Shown piece after piece: positions 8,454 through 16,875 of a DNA stretch of 64,000 nucleotides. The notes under the pieces are model-generated. The model saw only the letters and a list, made by a program, of their open reading frames with translations, ran no database searches and was not told where the DNA came from. A program made the position numbers and the translations under genes. Source of the DNA: Gluconobacter wancherniae NBRC 103581. GTDB lineage: Bacteria > Pseudomonadota > Alphaproteobacteria > Acetobacterales > Acetobacteraceae. The number at the start of each line of letters is the position of its first letter. Positions within the stretch are counted from its first letter, which is position 1. The stretch is from positions 310,001 to 374,000 of the forward strand of contig NZ_BJUZ01000001.1 in NCBI RefSeq assembly GCF_007988885.1, in the 5' to 3' direction.

Positions 8454-9262
8454 ACCTGTTCCTCAGTGGACGTTCCTTTGCCCTGGCTGCTGGCCTTATG
8501 CTCGCTGGCCAGTCCTTTTCCGCACATGCCGACGATCACCCTCGCCTCGCGCCGACGCGTGACGTCACCGTGACGTACCGTATGCTGGCGAGCAAAACGT
8601 CTCCGCAATCACAGGATGTGAAGGTCTATTTTTCCGGTTCGGGTGATTTGCTGCGTATTGATTCGTCCGATGGGCATGGCGTGACCATTCTCGATCGCCC
8701 GAACCAGAAAGTGACGCTCGTCATGCTGTCTCAGCGCGTCTACACGCAGTTTTCGCCGCGAGAAGGTCTGCGCAATCCGTTCCTGCTCGACCTGACGATG
8801 CATTATACGCCTGCCGGAGAAGGCAATATCGCAGGTGTTGCGTGCCATAAATGGTCCATCGATACGTCTCATGGCAAAGCGTCCGCCTGTGTCACTGAAG
8901 ACGGCGTGATCCTGTCTGAGAGCGGTGTGGACGCGGATGGTGTTGAGGGGTCACTCGTGGCGCAGAAGGTCTCTTATAATGATATTCCCGCCTCGCTCTT
9001 TCTGCCACCTGAAGGCTTTGAGCGGATTCAGCCTCATCACCGCATTCCTTCTTCCGGAGAGGCTTCTGGTGGGACGCAGGCAGCGCCGCCCGTTCCGGGT
9101 GCTCCAGTGGCTGGCGCCGTGGGGGCCACTTCGGGACAGCCTGCTCTCGCACCTCAGGATCTGAGTCAGCCTTCCGTTCCTAACGACTCCGCAGGCGATG
9201 GCACTACATCTCATGCCGATCAGCCTCCCAGTGGCCCTTCTGTTGCGGCGCCTCAGAAATGA
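8450..9262 (+). CDS. Secreted protein, paralogue of the next gene (DUF4412-like)
   Basis: Protein of 270 residues with a signal peptide (cleavage near residue 27 after SAHA). Residues ~35-195 form a beta-rich domain with the pattern DVTVTYRM...LLRIDS...GVTILDRPNQKV...GVACHKWSI...ACVTEDGVIL...PPEGFERI. Residues ~196-270 are a Pro/Ala/Gly-rich low-complexity tail. The same pattern recurs in the following gene, so the two are tandem paralogues. The domain resembles uncharacterised DUF4412-type periplasmic proteins, which I infer from layout only. It overlaps aat by 4 bases and the next gene by 4 bases. Confidence 0.75.
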   Translation: MNLFLSGRSFALAAGLMLAGQSFSAHADDHPRLAPTRDVTVTYRMLASKTSPQSQDVKVYFSGSGDLLRIDSSDGHGVTILDRPNQKVTLVMLSQRVYTQFSPREGLRNPFLLDLTMHYTPAGEGNIAGVACHKWSIDTSHGKASACVTEDGVILSESGVDADGVEGSLVAQKVSYNDIPASLFLPPEGFERIQPHHRIPSSGEASGGTQAAPPVPGAPVAGAVGATSGQPALAPQDLSQPSVPNDSAGDGTTSHADQPPSGPSVAAPQK

Positions 9263-9852
9263 GGTTGGTGTTTGCCCTTCTGCTGATTGCGTCGGCTGGC
9301 GTAGCACATGCACAGGTTATGGAAACTTCATCGTCAGCAGCTTCGGGTTCTGGCGGTGTCGCTCCTCTCGTCACGCCATTGCATGATGCGGATATTACCT
9401 ACCGCCTTGCCGGGCATGGTGATGTGCAGCTGCATCAGAGAATGCGCTGGACGAGTGCCACATGGCGCCAGCGTATTGACCCTGAGGGTTCTGCCACGAT
9501 CATGCTGACAGATTACAAGGCGCATAAACTCATGGTGCTGAATACGGCAGACCACAGCGTCGCGCTGACCGAGGCGCCGGGCGGGGCATTTTCGGCCCCT
9601 GGAACGCCTGCTTCCGGATCATGGCGCAAGGTCGGACCTGCCGTGATCGCGGGAGAAGCCTGCACGATTTGGGAAAGTGCGGATACGGACAATCATCCGA
9701 CCGATTTCTGTTACACGGATGATGGCCTGTTGCTGGGGGCCACACAGAGTGGCCGTCTGGTGGTGCAAGCTGTCTCAGTAGCGAGGGTTCCGCAGGATCC
9801 TCAGCTTTTTGAGCCGCCCGAAGGCTATCACCGCATTGAATCCGGGCACTGA
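9259..9852 (+). CDS. Secreted protein, paralogue of the preceding gene (DUF4412-like)
   Basis: Protein of 197 residues with a signal peptide (cleavage near residue 18, VAHA|QV). It aligns by eye with the gene upstream: DADITYRL, WRQRIDPEGSATIMLTDYKAHKLMVLN, IAGEACTIWES, DFCYTDDGLLLG and LFEPPEGYHRI match equivalent blocks. It lacks the Pro-rich tail. Two cysteines in the same positions as in the paralogue suggest a conserved disulfide. Function unknown; probably periplasmic. Confidence 0.75.
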   Translation: MRLVFALLLIASAGVAHAQVMETSSSAASGSGGVAPLVTPLHDADITYRLAGHGDVQLHQRMRWTSATWRQRIDPEGSATIMLTDYKAHKLMVLNTADHSVALTEAPGGAFSAPGTPASGSWRKVGPAVIAGEACTIWESADTDNHPTDFCYTDDGLLLGATQSGRLVVQAVSVARVPQDPQLFEPPEGYHRIESGH

Positions 9853-9922
9853 AACTCGCTGATCTGGGGTAAGGCTTTCTGTTACAATTGGTTTGAGAGC
9901 TGCCACCAAGCGGGCCTTTTCC

Positions 9923-9950
9923 TGCCATGATCGGATGGCATCTTTGTCTT
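9923..9950 (+). terminator. Weak hairpin with U-rich tail after the secreted pair
   Basis: The stem TGCCAT/ATGGCA with a six-base loop is followed by TCTTTGTCTT. It lies between the second secreted paralogue and the Gly/Pro-rich protein and could end the aat transcript. The stem is only 6 base pairs, so this is tentative. Confidence 0.35.
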
Positions 9951-10006
9951 GTAGCCAGCGCAGATGTTCGCATCCGATGCTGGTTTTGGATCAAGGAGAT
10001 TACGCC

Positions 10007-10408
10007 ATGCGTCGCATCACCCGTGCAGCTTTCCTCGCTGTGCCCCTGCTGATCGGCACGGCCGTCGTACCGAATGCATTTGTTCCACAGGCTCAGGCTG
10101 GCCATTGGCACGGTGGCTATGGCCCTGGCCCGCACTGGGGTGGCCCAGGACCCGGATATGGTGGCGGTCCCGGCTGGCGCGGTGGGCATCATGGCCATGG
10201 TGGCGCAGTTGTAGGCGGTCTGCTTGGTGGTCTGGCTCTCGGAATGGTCGGCGGTGCAATGCTGGCCCAGTCCGCTCCCCCTCCGGTAACCTATGTCCAG
10301 CCGCCGGTTGTGTACGCACCGCCTCCGCCGCCTGTTCGCTACATTCAGCCACCACCGGTTGCCGTATATCCTTCATACCCCGCCTACCCGGGTTACCCTG
10401 GATATTGA
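10007..10408 (+). CDS. Secreted Gly/His- and Pro/Tyr-rich envelope protein
   Basis: Protein of 133 residues: a signal peptide (to about residue 31, ending AQAG), a Gly/His/Trp-rich segment (HWHGGYGPGPHWGGPG and similar), a glycine-zipper-like hydrophobic segment (GGLLGGLALGMVGGAMLA) and a Pro/Tyr-rich tail (VVYAPPPPPVRYIQPPP). Such proteins are common in proteobacterial envelopes, but their role is unknown; the glycine-zipper could insert in a membrane. The start is fixed by AAGGAG 9 bases upstream of ATG 10007. Confidence 0.75.
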   Translation: MRRITRAAFLAVPLLIGTAVVPNAFVPQAQAGHWHGGYGPGPHWGGPGPGYGGGPGWRGGHHGHGGAVVGGLLGGLALGMVGGAMLAQSAPPPVTYVQPPVVYAPPPPPVRYIQPPPVAVYPSYPAYPGYPGY

Positions 10409-10473
10409 ACAAAGCGCGTTTCTCCGTCTTCCATGACTTGATCGTGGGAGACGGGTCAGGCAATCATGCTGGA

Positions 10474-10959
10474 ATGACAACTTCCAGCATTCAGACAGGC
10501 GACCGCGCCCCAGCTTTTTCCCTGCCTGCCTCTGCTGGTCGGACGGTAGACACTGCTTCCCTTAGTGGGAAACCCTACCTCCTCTATTTCTATCCGAAGG
10601 CTGATACTCCCGGCTGCACAACACAGGCATGTGGCATTCAGGAGGCTCTCCCTGCATTAGGAAAACTGGATCTGACCGTTATAGGTGTCAGCCCAGACGC
10701 CGTGGCGAAAATCGATCGGTTTGCAGGGAAGTTCGGCCTGACATTTCCGCTTGCTTCGGATGAGGATCACCAGCTTGCCGAGGCCTATGGGACATGGGTG
10801 GAGAAATCCATGTATGGCAAGACGTACATGGGGATGGAGCGCAGTTCGTTTCTCGTGGACGGAGACGGGATCGTGCGCAATATCTGGCGCAAGGTAAAGC
10901 CTGCGGACCATGCTGCACTTGTTGCCGAAGCTGCGCGGAACCTGACAGCGGAGGACTGA
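10474..10959 (+). CDS. bcp: Thioredoxin-dependent thiol peroxidase (BCP/PrxQ type peroxiredoxin)
   Basis: Cytoplasmic peroxiredoxin that reduces hydrogen peroxide and organic peroxides. The 161-residue protein has the family signature YFYPKADTPGCTTQACG, with peroxidatic C48 and the second cysteine C53 five residues on, as in E. coli BCP. A C-terminal SFLVDGDGIVRNIWRKV strand follows. ATG 10474 follows a GGA triplet and gives a normal family length; the longer upstream frame overlaps the preceding gene and is not conserved-looking. Confidence 0.93.
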   Translation: MTTSSIQTGDRAPAFSLPASAGRTVDTASLSGKPYLLYFYPKADTPGCTTQACGIQEALPALGKLDLTVIGVSPDAVAKIDRFAGKFGLTFPLASDEDHQLAEAYGTWVEKSMYGKTYMGMERSSFLVDGDGIVRNIWRKVKPADHAALVAEAARNLTAED

Positions 10960-11016
10960 AGTCCTTCTCATTTCACGGATAGCAACGAGGCCGAACACGT
11001 GCCGACGGGACCGTAG

Positions 11017-14000
11017 ATGGCCTTCTCAAACCCGAGCCGCCCCCAACTTAATCTGCCACGACATCTGCATGTTGCGCGCTGGGTGGCGATTGTCATCTTT
11101 TTCCCTGTCGCGATCTTTACGGCGATGGCCTCTGTGCTGCTATGGCAGCTTTCGCGCGGGCCTGTGGACGTTACGTTCGCATCCAAACTGTTCGAGCCGG
11201 TTGCAATTGCTTCGGGGCCACGGCCGGGCCATCCAGCAGGTCGTCTGAGGTGGTCGGACTTGAAAATTGCCTGGCAGCCATCCTCCAGAGGTGTTCCTTC
11301 AGGGCTTGTACTCGCTGCGCAGGATCTGAAAATTCTGCGTCTGGATGGGACGGTTGCGGATCGTGCGGCCGAAGCGGATACAGTCCTTTCGCTTTCAGCC
11401 CTGACCAAGGGAATTCTGTCTCCGCGAACCCTGCGGCTCAAAGGCGCGTATTTTGCTCTTCGCCGGGCACATGACGGCGATGTGGACCTCGATCTTCCGG
11501 ATCAGCAGCACAAAGGCCGTGGGACACCGATCCAGCTTATCCGCCTGACGGCGCTGGACGTGCAGGATGTGACCGTTACCATGACGGGATTGCCGAAGGG
11601 GCAGACACTCAGGCTGGGGCCGATAGAAGCGCATACCAGACTCTTCCCGATCGCGCGCCACTCCCACGATTTCGTCTGGACGGGGTGGGGAAAGACGACG
11701 TTGCAGATCGGCAGCGTAAAGACGCTTTTTTCAGCCCAGGGTTCACAATCCGGCGCGGCATCCCGCTGGACCGTCAGTAGCACCCCCATCACGCCATCAG
11801 ACCTTTCCGCTTTCGATCCAGCCCTTGCCCGGTGGGGTGTACCGGTTTCGATGCAGGCGGATCTGACACTCCCGGCCCATGGTGCCATGCCGCAACTGCG
11901 CGATATCCTGCTGCATTTGCGGGTTGGTGCGGGGCATATCGTGCAGAAAACACTGCCGCCGCTCGATATTCGTGAAGCGCATGCGGCCCTGCATCTCAAT
12001 ACGGATGCGCCGGGCCTTCTGGGGGCTACACGGTTAGAACTGACCGAGCTTACGCTAACGGTGGCAGATAGCGAAGGTGCTATTACGCATCTTGGTGCAT
12101 CGGGCAATGCACGTCTGGACGATTTACGCCATCCGCAAAGCATGGATGGCGATGCCGAAATCCATCTGGACGGCTTCAGCTTCGCAACGCTCGGCTCGCT
12201 CTGGCCTGAAAACGTGATGCGTGGTGCGCGACGCTGGATCGTGGGCAACATCACGGACGGGCATGGTGAAGGTCTGCACCTTCAGTCACACCTGCATGCC
12301 GCCGGAGGTCTCCAGCACATCAAGCCTACGACCGTACAGGGCAGTCTTGATGGCCATGGGCTTACAGCGCACTGGCTCCGGCCGATTGAACCCGCGACCG
12401 GGCTTGAAGCACATCTTGGTTTTGATGGCCCGGATGCGCTCGTGGTCAGTTTCGGGAAAGGTCAGCAACCTGATGGGAACGGCGGTCTGATCGCTGTCTC
12501 AGACGGAAATGTGCGCATCACGGGGCTGCTTGAAAAAGACCAGAGCGGCGATATCGACACCACGCTGCACGGGCCGTTATCGTCTTTCTTAACAATCCTT
12601 GCACATCCGCGCCTCCATTTGCTTTCGCGTCACCCGCTACCATTTACAAATCCGTCTGGTGATGTGGTTGCAAAGACGCGCCTGACGCTTCCCCTGACCA
12701 CACATCTCAAAAACAGTGACATGCATTTTCAGGCGAGCGCTGATTATGCTCATGTTCATCTTGGATCGGTGTTGTTCGGGCGTGTTATTGATGGTGCGTC
12801 AGGCAGGATGTCTGCGACGGAAGACGGCCTTGATCTTACGGGAGACGGCACACTTGGTGGTATCCAGACGCATGTCGCTCTGAAAGAGAATTTTCGTTTT
12901 GGAGCAAGCAGTCGGGTTGTTCAGGACATCACGGCTTCTGCCTTGATCGATCCTGATTCTGCGCAAATTGCGGGAATTGGTCCGAAAGGGTTGTTTACTG
13001 GGCAGGCGTCTATGATGGCGCATTATGTTCAGCGCGCGAATGACACGGCCGACCTTCTCCTGTCCCTGGATCTGGAGCATGCGGGTATAACGATTCCGAT
13101 CTGGGCTAAGCCAGAGGGAGAGCCGGCTCAGGCCTCAGGGCATCTGGCCTTTGCCGGTCATGACGTGACAGCACTTGATGAATTGCAGGCCCATGGGCGT
13201 ACGTTGTCCATTGCTGGGCGCGGGACGACTGTTGCTGGAAAGGTGAGGGGAATAATCCTTGAAGGTTTCCGCATCGGCCGCACACAGGGCGATGCCAGAA
13301 TAGATCTTCCCGAAACTGCCTCAGCGCCTGTGGGCGTGCATCTGGATGCGGACCCATTGGATCTGGCGCCGCTTTTCGCATCACCTGCTCCTACGCCAGA
13401 AAAGCCAAGGCATGCCCATAAGGACGAAACACCGTCAGGGGCCTGGTCTATCGACCTGCACGCCCCTCATGTCTTTTATGGACCTAAGGCAGCCGTTGGG
13501 GGTGTGGTTTCCCATTTTGAGCTGAGAAATGGGCAGCTTGTATCCGGGCAATTCGCGCTTGAAGCCCCTACACATTTGACCGCGACATTAAAGAATTCCG
13601 GACGAGAACATCCATTTCAGGCGGATATCAAGGATCTTGGCGCATTGCTTGCCGGGCTTGGTCTGTACGACCGCATTAGTGGTGGGGAAGCCCATCTGGA
13701 CGGTGTTTTTACGCCGGACCTGAAACCATTGGTCAGGCTGACTGATCGCGACATGAGCGTTTCGGGTTTTGGAGCAGGGCTGCCCCCGTTCAGGGGTAAG
13801 CTGGAGATGAGCCGTTTTGAGTTCCTCCACCCACCAGGTGCATTGACGGCGGTTTCGTTCCTGTCTCCGCTACACTGGGCAACGACCCATTCTGATCATT
13901 TTGAAGTTGATCGCTTATCCATGCCGATGCAGGTCGCGGGTAGGGTTTTGATGCTTCATGATGGCGTTATCGGTAACGGGGCACTGGGTGCAACGGTAAA

Positions 14001-14238
14001 AGGACCGATTGATCTCGATACTTCCGGGGTCAATCTGGAGGGCACAATCGTGCCGCTTTTCGGGCTTAATGCGCTACCAAGTCACCTGCCTGGCATCGGC
14101 CATGTTCTCACCCCGGAAAAGGGTGGTGGTATCCTTGCCGCTGCTTTCACGGTGCGTGGAACTGTGGGCGCACCGGAAGTATCCGTTAACCCGTTGACCA
14201 TGCTTTTACCTGGAATATTGCGTAATATTACTCATTAG
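11017..14238 (+). CDS. YhdP/AsmA-superfamily giant envelope protein (DUF3971-like)
   Basis: Protein of 1073 residues with one N-terminal membrane span (about 22-44), the rest predicted periplasmic and beta-rich. Repeated AsmA/TamB-type patterns occur: LDGTVADRAAEADTVLSLSALTKG near residue 110, WSIDLHAPHVFYG near 810, and the family terminal block AAFTVRGTVGAPEVSVNPL followed by PGILRNI. Long AsmA-like proteins such as YhdP and TamB form bridge-like grooves carrying phospholipids between inner and outer membranes; that role is inferred from family membership. Length fits the YhdP group. A second AsmA-type gene lies 2.6 kb downstream. Confidence 0.85.
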   Translation: MAFSNPSRPQLNLPRHLHVARWVAIVIFFPVAIFTAMASVLLWQLSRGPVDVTFASKLFEPVAIASGPRPGHPAGRLRWSDLKIAWQPSSRGVPSGLVLAAQDLKILRLDGTVADRAAEADTVLSLSALTKGILSPRTLRLKGAYFALRRAHDGDVDLDLPDQQHKGRGTPIQLIRLTALDVQDVTVTMTGLPKGQTLRLGPIEAHTRLFPIARHSHDFVWTGWGKTTLQIGSVKTLFSAQGSQSGAASRWTVSSTPITPSDLSAFDPALARWGVPVSMQADLTLPAHGAMPQLRDILLHLRVGAGHIVQKTLPPLDIREAHAALHLNTDAPGLLGATRLELTELTLTVADSEGAITHLGASGNARLDDLRHPQSMDGDAEIHLDGFSFATLGSLWPENVMRGARRWIVGNITDGHGEGLHLQSHLHAAGGLQHIKPTTVQGSLDGHGLTAHWLRPIEPATGLEAHLGFDGPDALVVSFGKGQQPDGNGGLIAVSDGNVRITGLLEKDQSGDIDTTLHGPLSSFLTILAHPRLHLLSRHPLPFTNPSGDVVAKTRLTLPLTTHLKNSDMHFQASADYAHVHLGSVLFGRVIDGASGRMSATEDGLDLTGDGTLGGIQTHVALKENFRFGASSRVVQDITASALIDPDSAQIAGIGPKGLFTGQASMMAHYVQRANDTADLLLSLDLEHAGITIPIWAKPEGEPAQASGHLAFAGHDVTALDELQAHGRTLSIAGRGTTVAGKVRGIILEGFRIGRTQGDARIDLPETASAPVGVHLDADPLDLAPLFASPAPTPEKPRHAHKDETPSGAWSIDLHAPHVFYGPKAAVGGVVSHFELRNGQLVSGQFALEAPTHLTATLKNSGREHPFQADIKDLGALLAGLGLYDRISGGEAHLDGVFTPDLKPLVRLTDRDMSVSGFGAGLPPFRGKLEMSRFEFLHPPGALTAVSFLSPLHWATTHSDHFEVDRLSMPMQVAGRVLMLHDGVIGNGALGATVKGPIDLDTSGVNLEGTIVPLFGLNALPSHLPGIGHVLTPEKGGGILAAAFTVRGTVGAPEVSVNPLTMLLPGILRNITH

Positions 14239-14269
14239 AAAATGATTATGTTTGTGCCGATAACATTAG

Positions 14270-14465
14270 CAGGGTTCACGACCAGACATATCGACATTGC
14301 CTTCACATGGCAGGCAGGTTGTGAAAGCAGCCCTTTTGCATGATGTCGGGAAGGTACTGTTTCCTGCGGAAATTCTGGACAATCCTTCCGCCTGCACGGC
14401 TTGAAATTTCCGTTCTGCAGAGTGTGTCGACCAGCAAGGTTCCGCAGTTCTGCTGAGAGGTCTAT
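14270..14465 (+). pseudogene. Probable relic of an HD-domain phosphohydrolase gene
   Basis: In the space between the YhdP-like gene and rarA, an open stretch at 14270-14404 translates to VVKAALLHDVGKVLFPAEIL, matching the HD-GYP/HD-domain core (AALLHDIGKIGIP-like) with the metal-binding His-Asp pair. It stops after 44 codons. A second fragment in another frame just before it (TTRHIDIAF) and one after it (PARLEISVLQS) resemble the flanking parts of such a domain. I read this as a decayed gene with frameshifts and deletions. The match is by eye and short. Confidence 0.45.
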
Positions 14466-14497
14466 GATCCCCCTCAGGGTATCAGGAGACTTCAAGA

Positions 14498-15889
14498 ATG
14501 GCGGACATGACCGATCTGTTTGGAGGCACGCCAGACAAAGGGCAGCGCGAGCGCCACGGTCAGGAGCGTCGTTCTGATAGAAATGTCGAAGCGCCGCGCA
14601 TGGCACCACGCTCTGCGCCTCGAACGCAGCCACTCGCCGACCGCCTTCGCCCTCGCTCCCTCGAGGATGTGCGAGGGCAGGAGCATCTCCTTGGCGCTGA
14701 GGGCACGATTACACGCATGCTGGCCCGAGGCACGCTGCCTAGCCTGATATTATGGGGTGGTCCGGGGTGCGGTAAGACGACGATTGCCAGATTGCTGGCC
14801 GGTCGGGCGGATCTTTACTTCTCGCAAATTTCGGCAGTGTTTTCTGGTGTTGCGGATCTGCGAAAGGCTTTTGATGAAGCCGACATGCGGCAGTCAGCAA
14901 CCGGCAAGGGAACGTTACTGTTCGTCGACGAGATCCATCGTTTCAACCGTGCGCAGCAGGATGGGTTTTTGCCCTATGTCGAGCGCGGAACGGTCGTTCT
15001 GATTGGTGCCACGACGGAGAATCCTTCCTTCGCGTTGAATGGAGCGCTGCTGTCCCGTTGCCAGGTTCTGGTGCTGAACCGCCTTGATGATGCCAGTCTG
15101 GACGCGTTGCTTGTTCGCGCAGAAAAGGCGACGGGGCGGGGGCTCCCGCTGGATCGGGAAGCGCGTGCGAGTCTGCGTGCCATGTCAGACGGGGATGGTC
15201 GCTATCTTCTGAATATGGTCGAGCAGATTGTGGCGCTCGATACCGATCGGCTGCTGACGCCTCGTGATCTTGCGGCAAGACTGTCGCGCCGGGCCATTCT
15301 CTATGATCGTGATCGGGACGAGCACTACAATCTGATTTCCGCGCTGCATAAATCTCTTCGTGGAAGTGATCCTGATGCGGCGCTTTACTGGTTTGCACGT
15401 ATGCTCGAAGGCGGAGAAGACCCGCGTTACATCGCGCGCCGACTGACGCGTTTTGCGGCAGAAGATGTGGGGCAGGCGGACCCTTCGGCCCTGCCGCTGG
15501 CGGTTGCGGCATGGCAGACTTACGAGCGCCTCGGCTCGCCTGAAGGGGAACTGGCGCTTGCTCAACTCGTGACGCATCTGGCCACGGCGCCGAAGTCGAA
15601 CGCTGTGTATGTGGCGTATAAAGCTGCGCGTCAGCTTGCGCGTCAGACCGGTAGCCTCATACCGCCTGCCCACATCCGAAATGCTCCGACCGAGCTCATG
15701 CGTAATCTCGGATACGGCAAGGGTTATGAGTACGATCATGACACTGAAGACGCATTTTCAGGACAGAATTATTTCCCAGATGGCATGGAACGGGCGACAC
15801 TTTATCGTCCTACTGAGCGAGGTCATGAAGGAAAAATCAGAAAACTTCTGGACATCCGGGCTGCCAAACGGGCATCCCGCGAGCCATGA
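14498..15889 (+). CDS. rarA: Replication-associated recombination protein RarA (MgsA), AAA ATPase
   Basis: Cytoplasmic AAA+ ATPase acting at stalled replication forks, related to clamp-loader subunits. The 463-residue protein has PLADRLRPRSLEDVRGQEHLLG, Walker A GGPGCGKTT (87-95), Walker B (FVDEIHRFNRAQQD), sensor I (IGATTENPSF) and the C-terminal RarA tetramerisation domain (NLISALHKSLRGSDPDAALYW; YGKGYEYDHD). An AGGAG lies about 9 bases before ATG 14498. The stop overlaps the rluC start (ATGA), beginning a coupled four-gene run rarA-rluC-asmA-atp12. Confidence 0.96.
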   Translation: MADMTDLFGGTPDKGQRERHGQERRSDRNVEAPRMAPRSAPRTQPLADRLRPRSLEDVRGQEHLLGAEGTITRMLARGTLPSLILWGGPGCGKTTIARLLAGRADLYFSQISAVFSGVADLRKAFDEADMRQSATGKGTLLFVDEIHRFNRAQQDGFLPYVERGTVVLIGATTENPSFALNGALLSRCQVLVLNRLDDASLDALLVRAEKATGRGLPLDREARASLRAMSDGDGRYLLNMVEQIVALDTDRLLTPRDLAARLSRRAILYDRDRDEHYNLISALHKSLRGSDPDAALYWFARMLEGGEDPRYIARRLTRFAAEDVGQADPSALPLAVAAWQTYERLGSPEGELALAQLVTHLATAPKSNAVYVAYKAARQLARQTGSLIPPAHIRNAPTELMRNLGYGKGYEYDHDTEDAFSGQNYFPDGMERATLYRPTERGHEGKIRKLLDIRAAKRASREP

Positions 15890-16875
15890 CAGTCGTTAAC
15901 CGTATCGTGACCGAAGACGAGGCCGATCTGCGCCTCGATCGCTGGTTCAGACGCCATTACCCGAACCTGACGCAGGGTGCGCTCCAGAAGCTGTGCCGAA
16001 CGGGGCAGGTCCGCGTGGATGGGGGGCGTGTTCAGACGAACATGCGCCTTGCACCCGGGCAGAGCGTGCGCATCCCGCCGCTTCCCGATATCAGCCAGCC
16101 AGCCCCACCGCCGCCGCCCGATCCGCGGCTTGCGCGCGAGATCGAGAAGATGGTCATTTATCGTGATGACCATCTGATCGTGCTCGACAAGCCGTCAGGC
16201 CTCGCGACTCAGGGCGGCCCAGGCATCACCAAGCATGTCGATATGATGCTCGAAGGCCTGCGCGAAGAAGGTGGCGACAGACCTCGGTTGGTGCATCGTA
16301 TTGACCGCGATACGTCAGGCATTCTGCTGATTGCCCGCACGCCAGGTGTTGCAGCCAAACTCGCTGCGGCTTTCCGTGGTCGTGATATTCGCAAGACATA
16401 CTGGGCCGTGGTCGTTGGTCGCCCGACACCTGATTCCGGTATTATCGACCAACCGCTTGCCAAGATCGGGGCAGGTGGGGCTGCCCTTGTGATCGCTGCT
16501 TCGCGTGATGAAGAAGATGCTGCTTCGGCCAAAAGTGAATACGAAACGCTCGATTCTGCCGGCAAGAAGCTCTCGTGGCTCGCTCTCTCTCCCCTGACGG
16601 GCCGCACACATCAGCTTCGTGTGCACTGCGAGACAATTGGCACGCCGATTCTGGGAGATCCGCGTTATGGCGGCAAGGCTGCACATCCGGAAGGATTTAC
16701 GGATCGGCTGCACCTTCACGCCCGTGAACTCGATATTCCACATCCTGCGGGTGGTCGTCTGACTGTCACGGCGGCATTGCCGCAACATATGCGTGAGACT
16801 TTTAAGGCGCTGGGCTTCACTGCGGGTGACACGCCTGCTCCCAAGCGCGTGAAAGGCAAAGGCGCAACGCGATGA
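15886..16875 (+). CDS. rluC: Ribosomal large-subunit pseudouridine synthase (RluC/RluD type)
   Basis: Converts specific uridines of 23S rRNA to pseudouridine. The 329-residue protein has an N-terminal S4 RNA-binding domain (LRLDRWFRRHYPNLTQGALQKLCR, about 16-62) and the catalytic domain with LVHRIDRDTSGILLIAR, in which D140 is the nucleophile; GRTHQLRVHCETIGTPILGDPRYG is the second conserved motif. S4-containing synthases of this length are RluC or RluD; RluC is the commoner alphaproteobacterial assignment, but the target sites are not proven by sequence. A basic tail (PKRVKGKGATR) ends the protein. Confidence 0.9.
   Translation: MTVVNRIVTEDEADLRLDRWFRRHYPNLTQGALQKLCRTGQVRVDGGRVQTNMRLAPGQSVRIPPLPDISQPAPPPPPDPRLAREIEKMVIYRDDHLIVLDKPSGLATQGGPGITKHVDMMLEGLREEGGDRPRLVHRIDRDTSGILLIARTPGVAAKLAAAFRGRDIRKTYWAVVVGRPTPDSGIIDQPLAKIGAGGAALVIAASRDEEDAASAKSEYETLDSAGKKLSWLALSPLTGRTHQLRVHCETIGTPILGDPRYGGKAAHPEGFTDRLHLHARELDIPHPAGGRLTVTAALPQHMRETFKALGFTAGDTPAPKRVKGKGATR

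Noticed and set aside
10427-10457. CCGTCTTCC...GGGAGACGG inverted repeat before bcp
   Set aside because: No T-run and a loop of moderate size; could be chance or minor mRNA structure, not enough for a feature.
14235-14633. Minus-strand frame across the gap before rarA
   Set aside because: Runs into conserved rarA sequence and has no ribosome site; the plus-strand HD-like relic explains the gap better.
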